Assembly: GCA_964370795.1 (NCBI GenBank)
Contig: CAYJME010000228.1
Coordinates: 1 to 5,067, forward strand
Reading direction: 5' to 3'
Origin: JAHFOW01 sp964370795
Lineage (GTDB): Bacteria > Planctomycetota > Brocadiia > Brocadiales > Brocadiaceae
DNA: 5,067 bases
A program made the translations under genes and the position numbers. Numbering within the stretch: the first letter of the stretch is position 1; each line of letters begins with the position of its first letter. The notes below the pieces were generated by a model that made no database searches, was not told the DNA's origin, and worked only from the letters and a program-made list of their open reading frames with translations. Below, in pieces: positions 1 through 5,067 of this stretch.

Positions 1-22
1 CACACCCCTTGCCCCACGGTAG

Positions 23-42
23 GTCAGGCGTCCTCGCCTGAC
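23..42. repeat. Perfect 8-bp inverted repeat (hairpin)
   Basis: The arms GTCAGGCG (23-30) and CGCCTGAC (35-42) are exact reverse complements around a TCCT loop. The stem is G+C-rich, unlike the A/T-rich flanks. The outer flanks (start of the window and about 54-64) are also weakly complementary, CACA.. against ..TGTG. No T-run follows, so it is a poor intrinsic terminator for a gene reading rightward. It looks more like a dispersed intergenic hairpin repeat. Only one copy is visible here, so the repeat-family status is inference. Confidence 0.6.
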
Positions 43-78
43 ATTAACTGAGACAGGTTTGTGTTTTATGACAGTCTG

Positions 79-107
79 TTGACTTTCCATTTCATTTCTG
101 CTACTTT
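79..107 (+). promoter_or_regulatory. Candidate sigma-70 promoter for the toxin-antitoxin operon
   Basis: TTGACT (79-84) matches the -35 consensus at five of six positions. It is followed after exactly 17 bases by TACTTT (102-107), a weaker -10 box. Transcription would start near 114 and leave a leader of about 85 bases before the ATG at 198. This is a pattern match only. No clear operator was seen, although such operons are often autoregulated. Confidence 0.4.
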
Positions 108-197
108 TACCAGGTAATTTCTCCAATAAGGTTGGAAAACATCGCAATGGTTTACCGGGAATAGATAATAATGGCTTAGGAAAAACAGGAGATTAAT

Positions 198-449
198 ATG
201 ACAACGCAGTGGAGCTTAGTTTCAACCATCGAAAGAGAAGAGAAGGTATGTGATTTAGCGCAACAGGAGTTGAAAAACAGATGTAGAATATTTGAAAATA
301 AATATAATCTTTCTTCAGATGAATTTTATAAACTTTTTCAAGAAGGAAAGATGGGTGATGAGGAAGACTTTTTTGAGTGGAAGGCGCTGATTGAAGGAAT
401 TAAAGAATGGGCACTTACAAAGGAAAATTTAAAAGGGTTAATTAAGTGA
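198..449 (+). CDS. Small acidic antitoxin-like protein paired with a TumE-type toxin
   Basis: An 83-residue soluble, charged, mostly helical protein. Residues about 32-64 carry the pattern E-x-K-Y-x-L-S-S-x-E-F-Y-x-x-F-Q-x-G-x-x-G-D-E-E-D-F-F-E-W. I know this pattern from short antitoxins encoded directly upstream of small toxins, where GD(E/D)EDFFEW is the signature. The N-terminal half has no obvious helix-turn-helix, so DNA binding cannot be claimed. An AGGAGA ribosome site (187-192) sits six bases before the ATG and supports this start. The gene overlaps the next one by four bases (GTGA, 446-449), typical of translational coupling in toxin-antitoxin operons. The expected role is to bind and neutralise the downstream toxin. 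The region is visibly more A/T-rich than the genes further right. Assignment as antitoxin rests on this signature and the neighbour. Confidence 0.75.
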   Translation: MTTQWSLVSTIEREEKVCDLAQQELKNRCRIFENKYNLSSDEFYKLFQEGKMGDEEDFFEWKALIEGIKEWALTKENLKGLIK

Positions 450-833
450 TAGATGAACATCTGGATGAAATAGAAAAAATAATAAAAGACGATCATCTCG
501 TAATTTTTTCCGATTTTCAAAGAATTTATACAAGCCAGAATACAGCATATATCAAGGCAAAAATCAGGTTTATCGATAATTCGTTCTTGAGTATTTTCCA
601 CCATGTTCATGTTGAAAATGATCTATTCGGTTTTGATTATAGATATCATTACATGGACTCCAAAAATACCATGATATTTCGCTACGATAACGCTCCTCAT
701 CATCCAGAAGTTCAAAACGTCTCCCCACCATAAACATACCACGGCAGAAATAAAAGAATCCGAAATGCCAAATATTAGAAATGTTCTTTCGGAAATCCAT
801 CAGTATATTATTAAAGAACTATTATCAAAATAA
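446..833 (+). pseudogene. TumE/DUF6516-like toxin, frameshifted near its C-terminus
   Basis: The GTG start at 446 overlaps the antitoxin stop, with AAAGGG (432-437) upstream. The uninterrupted frame runs to TAA at 731-733 and gives 95 residues. Its second half shows the signature of small TumE (DUF6516) toxins: an aromatic Y65-R66-Y67-H68 strand, then R79-Y80-D81-N82-A83 and H85-H86-P87-E88. In the family this is followed by a PHHKH-type stretch and a closing helix. That tail is present here in another frame: codons from 726 read HHKHTTAEIKESEMPNIRNV and continue to a TAA at 831-833. Removing one base, most simply from CCCC at 723-726, joins both parts into a 128-residue protein of normal family length. 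The toxin would act in the cytoplasm. Either the toxin is inactivated or truncated, or the base is a sequence error. Family assignment is from motif memory, not a search. Confidence 0.72.
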
Positions 834-865
834 TTCAATTGTGTAGGACTTTCAAAGTAACCATA

Positions 866-891
866 TAGTGGCAATTCATAAATTACCACTA
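866..891. repeat. Inverted repeat upstream of hsdR; possible operator or weak terminator
   Basis: TAGTGGCAATT (866-876) and AATTACCACTA (881-891) form an 11-base stem with one mismatch around the loop CATA. A run of five T (894-898) follows after two bases, so it could act as a weak terminator for the toxin-antitoxin operon, although the stem is A/T-rich. It also overlaps a TATAGT box (864-869) that could serve as a -10 for hsdR (TTGTGT at 839-844, spacing 19, longer than ideal). The symmetrical shape and position would therefore equally suit a repressor site. The sequence does not decide between these. Confidence 0.4.
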
Positions 892-919
892 CATTTTTAA
901 AAGTCACCAAAGGAAAATT

Positions 920-1543
920 ATGTCCCAGGAAACGAAAGAAAAAGACTTTGAAAAGCATATAGAGAGTTACTTATGCTCAAGTCGTTCTGGCTATCTCAAA
1001 GGCAATCCGGAGAAGTACGACAGGGGTTTGTGTCTCGTCCCCGATGAACTTATTGCATTCATCAAGGACACACAACCCAAAGAGTACGCAAAACTTGAAA
1101 TGCAGTATGGGACAAGTACAAGCGACAAGATGTGCCAGAATATTTCAGCCGAGATAAGTAAATTCGGGACATTACACGTCCTGCGTAAAGGTTTCACCGA
1201 TAGAGGGGCGAAATTCAGGCTTGCCTACTTTAAACCCGCAAGCGGGATGAATCCAGAGCACGAAGCACTCTATCGGAAAAACAGATTTTGCGTCGTCAGG
1301 CAGGTCAAGTACAGCAAGAAGGACATAAATAATGCACTCGATATTGTCGTCTTCCTCAACGGCTTACCCATCATCACGATGGAGTTGAAGAACTCTCTTA
1401 CAGGTCAATATGTCGAAGATGCAATCAAACAGTACCGAAGGGATAGGGATGCACGTGAGCCGTTATTCCAGTTCATGCGATGCCTTGTGCATTTTGCCGT
1501 CAGCGAGGAAGAAGGCGATACGGCTTCTCACTTCTTACGTTGA
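920..1543 (+). CDS. hsdR: HsdR N-terminal nuclease-domain fragment
   Basis: This open frame of 207 residues holds the HsdR_N endonuclease domain. The PD-(D/E)xK core is visible as D141, then E155-L-K157 in the strand I-T-M-E-L-K. It is followed by the helical Q171-Y-R-R-D-R element that precedes the conserved R-C-L-V-H-F-A-V-S-E-E-E (about 187-198). In intact relatives this leads into a V-x-M-T-T stretch and the helicase. Here homology ends at E198 and the last nine residues (GDTASHFLR) are junk read through the deletion junction. If made, it would be a nuclease domain without a motor or a partner-binding region. More likely it is not a functional protein. The start is well supported by the ribosome site and by the usual family N-terminus MSQ..KE.DFE. 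Confidence 0.8.
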   Translation: MSQETKEKDFEKHIESYLCSSRSGYLKGNPEKYDRGLCLVPDELIAFIKDTQPKEYAKLEMQYGTSTSDKMCQNISAEISKFGTLHVLRKGFTDRGAKFRLAYFKPASGMNPEHEALYRKNRFCVVRQVKYSKKDINNALDIVVFLNGLPIITMELKNSLTGQYVEDAIKQYRRDRDAREPLFQFMRCLVHFAVSEEEGDTASHFLR

Positions 1544-1738
1544 TCTCAAGCCTCACGCATTTGACCTGAAAACACGCATCATCCTCGACCACTTCATGGC
1601 GGTAACAATGAAGACTATCGAGGGAAAAGGGCTGGCGATGCTGGTGACAAAATCACGTCTCCATGCAGTAAGGTTTCAATTGGCATTCCAGAAGGTTTTG
1701 GGGGAGATGGGATTGCCCTTTAAATATTCTCAGGAACG

Positions 1739-2620
1739 GTGATAGACCCCGATTCAGGAGCGTCCTATACCGAAACGGCCATGAACAGTCTCCCGCCAAA
1801 AGTAACCATCCAGGATGCGCTCAAGACTCCAGCATATCGAATCCTGATAGCAGCTAACAAATTCCAGACGGGCTTTGATGAGCCGATGCTCCATACGATG
1901 TACGTTGACAAGAAACTTGGAGGGGTAGGCGCTGTCCAAACCCTCAGCCGTCTGAATAGAACGGCGAGAGGAAAGATAGATACCGTAATACTGGATTTTG
2001 TCAATGAGTGGGAAGAAATCCAGAAGGCATTTCAGGATTACTACCAGGTCACCTATCTGGAAGAGGAGGCCGACCCGAACAAACTCTATACTCTCAAGAC
2101 GCAATTAGAGCAGTTATACGTCTTTGCCAAAAGCCTGAACAGGAAGTTGCCAAAACGCACAAACCAACTGCCATACGAGATTCAGGATTGTGTGGACCTG
2201 GACTCCTTTAGAATCCAGGAAACCTTTAGCGGATACATCCCGCTCACAAAGCAAAATGGACACGTCAAACCCATTGGAACAGAGACCAGAGGAACGTACA
2301 AAAAGGAGTTCGATTTCCTCTCCCATATCATCAAGACCTTAAATGATGCATACGGCGCAAACCTCACCGATGATGACAAGGTAGACATTCAGGGCATGCA
2401 GGCCAAAATCGAGGCACATGGGGAACTTCGAACCGTAATGAACAGCGACAACACCGAAGCAAACATACGATACAAATTCGAGAAGGTGATGGATGAAATC
2501 CTGCTCGATTTCGTGAATACAAAGCTGGAACTCTACAAAAAACTTTCGGACGCACAAATTAACACCGTGCTGAAGAAGCGGTGGTTTGAGGATTATTACC
2601 GGCAGAGACGGGCTATTTGA
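1739..2620 (+). CDS. hsdR: HsdR C-terminal fragment (helicase lobe 2 and helical domain)
   Basis: The frame is open from 1727 (F-S-G-T-V-I-D-P-D-S-G), and the GTG at 1739 is only the first possible start codon. That codon is really the valine of FSGTVID, not a natural start. Helicase motif V is seen at residues 34-48 (R-I-L-I-A-A-N-K-F-Q-T-G-F-D-E), then M-Y-V-D-K-K-L, and motif VI at 67-74 (Q-T-L-S-R-L-N-R) with the arginines that contact ATP in the intact enzyme. After D-F-V-N (86-89) comes a long charged helical region to residue 293, which in the family contacts the methylase core. Without lobe 1 no ATP site can form. The 3' end at TGA 2618-2620 looks natural. Expression as a separate protein is doubtful. 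Confidence 0.7.
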   Translation: MIDPDSGASYTETAMNSLPPKVTIQDALKTPAYRILIAANKFQTGFDEPMLHTMYVDKKLGGVGAVQTLSRLNRTARGKIDTVILDFVNEWEEIQKAFQDYYQVTYLEEEADPNKLYTLKTQLEQLYVFAKSLNRKLPKRTNQLPYEIQDCVDLDSFRIQETFSGYIPLTKQNGHVKPIGTETRGTYKKEFDFLSHIIKTLNDAYGANLTDDDKVDIQGMQAKIEAHGELRTVMNSDNTEANIRYKFEKVMDEILLDFVNTKLELYKKLSDAQINTVLKKRWFEDYYRQRRAI

Positions 2621-2673
2621 TATTGAAAAGCATGTCTGGCTTGTGTCCTCAATTAAAAAACATGTAATTACTT

Positions 2674-2702
2674 TTGTAATAAGCCATAAAAGAGAATATA
2701 AT
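2674..2702 (+). promoter_or_regulatory. Strong candidate sigma-70 promoter for the membrane protein/GTPase operon
   Basis: A perfect TATAAT (2697-2702) lies 17 bases after TTGTAA (2674-2679), which matches TTGACA at four of six positions. Transcription would begin near 2709, about 34 bases before the ATG at 2743. The A/T palindrome at 2699-2727 covers the -10 box and start point, so regulation by a bound protein is possible. The downstream genes are closely spaced and in one direction, so this could drive all three. Confidence 0.55.
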
Positions 2703-2727
2703 TTAAAAAAATAAATATTTTAAATTA
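2699..2727. repeat. A/T-only inverted repeat over the promoter start point
   Basis: TAATTTAAAA (2699-2708) and TTTTAAATTA (2718-2727) are exact reverse complements separated by nine bases. The site overlaps the TATAAT box and the expected transcription start, where a repressor would sit. Because the surrounding region is nearly all A and T, part of this symmetry could be chance. Confidence 0.4.
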
Positions 2728-2742
2728 ATCGAAGGGTAATAA

Positions 2743-3015
2743 ATGTCAAACGATATCGAAAGACAAAAGAGGTTGAGTAAGAGGGTATTAATGCAAGGCG
2801 AATCTATGCATGCTGAGCAAGGAACACCCAGTCAAGCCCACATGGCTCCTCAGCGCCTTGTATATCCGTTTATCCTGGGCGCAATTGTGGGACTTTCCAT
2901 TCTGGTCGTAGTCTGGATTTCCACAGGCTTTTCAAAATGGGCAATTATGTTACCTTTTATAGGTGGAATTTCCAGTATCGCCCTTAAAATGATCCTGCTA
3001 AAGAATAAAACATAA
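2743..3015 (+). CDS. Small protein with two predicted membrane segments, function unknown
   Basis: A 90-residue protein that I do not recognise as any family. Residues 1-38 are polar and charged (many K, R, E, Q). Then come two hydrophobic stretches, about 39-60 (rich in V, I, L, G) and 66-86, separated by a short S/T/G/K loop, and the basic tail LKNKT. This suggests a hairpin in the inner membrane with both ends in the cytoplasm, the usual outcome with positive charges before the first and after the last segment. GAAGGG (2731-2736) sits six bases before the ATG. A second start at 2791 (M17) also has a purine-rich site, GAGGG, before it, so the true protein may be 74 residues. It lies 71 bases upstream of the GTPase gene in the same direction. 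It could be the membrane anchor or effector of that cassette, but this is inference from position only. Confidence 0.6.
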   Translation: MSNDIERQKRLSKRVLMQGESMHAEQGTPSQAHMAPQRLVYPFILGAIVGLSILVVVWISTGFSKWAIMLPFIGGISSIALKMILLKNKT

Positions 3016-3086
3016 ATGGTAATAGTTTGCCACGAGGACCCGATAACGCAGAGATTTTAACAAAAAAAGAGAGAGGTGGATGAAAG

Positions 3087-4160
3087 ATGAAAGTAACCAT
3101 GATAGGTATATCAGGCTCCGGTAAAACAGCGTACATGTCTTCGCTTTATGAGACCCTGGGGGACGCAGGTCAAAATGACGCGGGTTTTTACATTGCCCCC
3201 CGTACGGTACAACAGCTTGACAAGGCAATCCTGAGCATCGGCGATTTCAGCAGGTTTTCGCTCGCTGAAAAATTTAAATGGCCAGACGGCACGCAACAGA
3301 CTACGGTATGGCCTTTTACTGTTTACTATAATTCGAAACCGGTCACATATTTTGATTGGATAGATTATCGGGGCGGTATTCTCACGGAAATTACGGACGC
3401 CCTTGACGCCAATGATATGTCAGATGCTATGAAATCTGAAATTGCAGACCTGGCCTCGCATATTGAACTCAGTAATGCCGTGCTTCTCGTTGCCGATGCC
3501 TTTGTCCTCACTTATTATTCCAACATCAGGGAAGCGCGTCATCGCTCAGGCGCCCGTCGGATCCATGAGATATTTACCACCTACAGCAGGGTATATCCTC
3601 ATAGAAATTTAACGTTTGTCATCATGTTAACCAAAGCAGACACCGTTGGTCCCGAATGGAAGAGAGATAATTATGCGCCGTTACTTGATCGGGGATTGGA
3701 GGTGTTCAATCAGATGGTTTCTCTCTGTAAACAAAATCCAACCTGGGAAGGCGGTATTGTCCCCGTTTCTGCCGTTGGGGAGGGAAACGCACGGAGGACG
3801 GTTATTCCCACGGGAGATATGATACACCCTTTTAAATCGGAAGATGCGATTGTAGGATTTCCTGCGCCCATGAATGCGGAACACGTCTTATTTTACTGTC
3901 TGGGGCAAACGTTAAAACAGATGAAGGTTGAGGCACACAAGACTATAAAACAACGTGAAAAAGAACTTTCCGATGTATTAAAAAAAGCAGGTCTTGTAAA
4001 TAAAATCTGGTCTCTCATTATGCGTAAGCCTGATGCAGAAAGCATTGCAAGGGCAATACTGGATGAAAAAAATAAGGATTTCGAGGTTTTAAGTCAGTTT
4101 GAGCCGCACATAGAACCGCTCCTGATAAAGGCGCTGGAAAGGGTAAAACGAATCAAATGA
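3087..4160 (+). CDS. TRAFAC-clade-like GTPase, probably of a GTPase-based conflict system
   Basis: A 357-residue protein with a complete G domain starting at its first residues: G1/Walker A G7-I-S-G-S-G-K-T14; a probable switch I with threonines around 69-73; G3 in the strand F-D-W-I-D93-Y-R-G-G97; a hydrophobic strand A-V-L-L-V-A-D-A (131-138); G4 T182-K-A-D185, which gives guanine specificity; and G5 S228-A-V230. The combination K-x-x-M-x-G-x-S-G-x-G-K-T, Y-M, and W-I-D-Y-R-G-G is the hallmark I know from stand-alone TRAFAC-type GTPases that sit beside large GTPase-associated proteins in biological-conflict operons. Residues about 275-355 are helical, lysine-rich and lack a second G domain. 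No membrane segment or signal peptide is seen. AGGTGG (3074-3079) lies seven bases before this ATG. The stop overlaps the next gene (ATGA). Being a GTPase is nearly certain; the conflict role is inferred. Confidence 0.85.
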   Translation: MKVTMIGISGSGKTAYMSSLYETLGDAGQNDAGFYIAPRTVQQLDKAILSIGDFSRFSLAEKFKWPDGTQQTTVWPFTVYYNSKPVTYFDWIDYRGGILTEITDALDANDMSDAMKSEIADLASHIELSNAVLLVADAFVLTYYSNIREARHRSGARRIHEIFTTYSRVYPHRNLTFVIMLTKADTVGPEWKRDNYAPLLDRGLEVFNQMVSLCKQNPTWEGGIVPVSAVGEGNARRTVIPTGDMIHPFKSEDAIVGFPAPMNAEHVLFYCLGQTLKQMKVEAHKTIKQREKELSDVLKKAGLVNKIWSLIMRKPDAESIARAILDEKNKDFEVLSQFEPHIEPLLIKALERVKRIK

Positions 4161-5067
4161 TATACCAGGCGCTCTTGTATTCCCGTTCCTTATCAAAAGA
4201 TTACCGGTGGATGATCATTCCTCAGAAAGTTTCAGGAGAGAGCCTGAAGGTATTAAATCAACTGTACGATATGTTTGATAAGCGCAAGGACAGCTTTTAT
4301 AACTCATCGGTTTCTCCCCTCTACTGTTTAAATCATCCAGAGATGACATTTCTCGTAAGTTGTTGTTTATCAAACCATAAAGATAAGGATGGACGTGCTA
4401 TTTACTGCCTGCAGGGAATTGGTGTTATACAAAAATACAAAAGGCATCTTTGGCTTATGCTCCCCTGGATACTGACCCATTATGATAGCGAAGGTATATT
4501 GAATACCTGGAGCAAAATAGATTTTTCTGATGCGGATAATATCGTAAGCCGTAAATCGGAAGATTATTATTTTAAGTCTGACCAGCTGGAAGAATCACTG
4601 GTGAAATTGCATCAAACACGGACAGTTCTTCCCGTGACTTCACTCACAAACGATCCAACATGCGTCACATTTGATAGGGATGGCTTGAACGAATTGGCCC
4701 ATTTAATATCCTCATCACGTCACGACCGTATGGACTTTGCCTTCGGCGCCACGCCAGAAATGATCAATGCCTTTGACTTCAAAATTATTGCCAGCGTGGG
4801 AAACCAGCCAATAATAAAGCGAAACAAGGAGATAGTCACGGCAGATATTACATCTTCCCGTGCTACTGAAAAACGTAATGATGCCCTTTCTGAACTCAAC
4901 GACAATCTTGCAGACCGTTTTAATCCGATAACAAAGAAATGCAATGTAAGTCAAAAAAAAGCATCGGGGGGGCACGGTTATTCTCATAAAATCCGTCAAT
5001 TATTGCCTCGATTTTTATCACTCTTTAAGATCGGCAAAAACCCGAACCCGCCCAGAAACTTAAATCG
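4157..5067 (+). CDS. GTPase-coupled partner protein, 3' end outside the window
   Basis: The frame opens at ATG 4157, inside the GTPase stop (ATGA), and stays open for 303 codons to the window edge, so the protein is longer than seen. It begins MIYQALLYSRS and continues with an alternating hydrophobic/charged domain. This includes the strand F-L-V-S-C-C-L-S (about 65-72), then D-K-D-G-R-A-I-Y-C-L-Q-G-I-G-V (about 76-90), and a tryptophan-rich stretch (W99, W104, W117). After about residue 255 it becomes basic and proline-rich (KKASGGHG..., then NPNPP), like a linker to another domain. The opening QA-L-Y-S-R-S and the D-x-x-G-R-x-I-Y pattern recall the N-terminal domains of GTPase-associated proteins, but the match is by eye and weak. 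Translational coupling to the GTPase is the strongest clue that they act together. No catalytic motif was found. Confidence 0.8.
   Translation, partial: MIYQALLYSRSLSKDYRWMIIPQKVSGESLKVLNQLYDMFDKRKDSFYNSSVSPLYCLNHPEMTFLVSCCLSNHKDKDGRAIYCLQGIGVIQKYKRHLWLMLPWILTHYDSEGILNTWSKIDFSDADNIVSRKSEDYYFKSDQLEESLVKLHQTRTVLPVTSLTNDPTCVTFDRDGLNELAHLISSSRHDRMDFAFGATPEMINAFDFKIIASVGNQPIIKRNKEIVTADITSSRATEKRNDALSELNDNLADRFNPITKKCNVSQKKASGGHGYSHKIRQLLPRFLSLFKIGKNPNPPRNLN

Larger units (their letters stand above)
920..2620 (+). pseudogene. hsdR: Degenerate type I restriction endonuclease subunit R (HsdR)
   Basis: HsdR is the motor and nuclease subunit of type I restriction-modification complexes. It translocates DNA using ATP and cuts far from the recognition site. 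Three remnants lie in order: the N-terminal nuclease domain (920 to about 1513), the start of helicase lobe 2 in a different frame (about 1530-1727), and the rest of lobe 2 plus the C-terminal helical region back in the first frame (1727-2620). Together they encode about 560 residues, against roughly 1000 for the family. The missing block is helicase lobe 1, with Walker A and the DEAH box, so the product cannot be an active motor. The middle remnant begins SYVDLKPHAFDLKTR and contains helicase motif IV (A-M-L-V-T-K-S-R-L-H-A). An AAAGGA ribosome site (909-914) precedes the ATG. No methylase or specificity gene is in the window. Confidence 0.9.

Noticed and set aside
570..800. Reverse-strand open frame of 76 codons over the toxin tail
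   Set aside because: It mirrors the toxin gene region, has no recognisable motif, and the forward frames there carry clear family signatures.
1410..1529. The first 40 codons of the 1410-1742 frame as the start of a separate protein
   Set aside because: This part is an out-of-frame reading of the HsdR nuclease domain. Real homology in this frame begins only at about 1530, so the ATG at 1410 is not a natural start.
1754..2104. Reverse-strand open frame of 116 codons opposite the HsdR C-terminal fragment
   Set aside because: The forward strand encodes clear helicase motifs V and VI here, and the reverse translation has no family features.
3080..3082. Alternative ATG seven bases before the GTPase start
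   Set aside because: It is in a different frame from the GTPase and would lie directly against the AGGTGG ribosome site, whereas the ATG at 3087 has proper spacing.
3016..3086. Terminator between the membrane protein gene and the GTPase gene
   Set aside because: The 71-base gap has no stem followed by a T-run, so read-through into the GTPase is the simpler view.
4715..4999. Reverse-strand open frames of 94 and 74 codons opposite the partner gene
   Set aside because: The forward frame is open across the whole region and coupled to the GTPase. The reverse products show no motif or credible ribosome site.
1..5067. CRISPR array, tRNA or rRNA gene, or insertion sequence
   Set aside because: No regularly spaced direct repeats, no cloverleaf or rRNA-like stretch, and no transposase-like frame or paired terminal repeats were seen.

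Overview
The window looks like a piece of accessory, defence-type DNA from a bacterium of moderate-to-low G+C. Every gene reads left to right. The lineage cannot be fixed from this sequence. The gene types would fit an environmental, repeat-rich genome such as an anammox planctomycete, but that is a weak impression and not a demonstrated assignment.

Left part (1-833): a short perfect hairpin repeat near the edge, a plausible promoter, then a two-gene toxin-antitoxin operon. A small acidic antitoxin-like protein (198-449) overlaps by GTGA a TumE/DUF6516-like toxin (446 onward). The toxin frame stops at 733, but the missing family C-terminus (the HHKH stretch and a final helix) is intact in another frame up to 833. 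A single extra base, most simply in the CCCC run at 723-726, explains this.

Middle (920-2620): the wreck of a type I restriction endonuclease subunit, HsdR. The N-terminal nuclease domain (D...ExK) and the second helicase lobe plus C-terminal helical region remain. Helicase lobe 1 (Walker A, DEAH box) is deleted at about 1513-1533, and a second small lesion near 1727 shifts the frame again. No hsdM or hsdS gene lies in the window.

Right part (2674-5067): the most interesting region. A good promoter (perfect TATAAT) overlaps an A/T-only palindrome. It precedes a 90-residue protein with two membrane segments, then a 357-residue single-domain GTPase with all G motifs, then a gene coupled to it by an ATGA overlap that runs off the right edge. 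The GTPase resembles the TRAFAC-clade GTPases (GKT...DYRGG...TKAD) found in NTP-dependent conflict systems with large GTPase-associated partner proteins. I infer a membrane protein/GTPase/partner cassette of this kind. The partner gene is not firmly recognised. It carries A8 and G7 homopolymer runs close together near the right edge.
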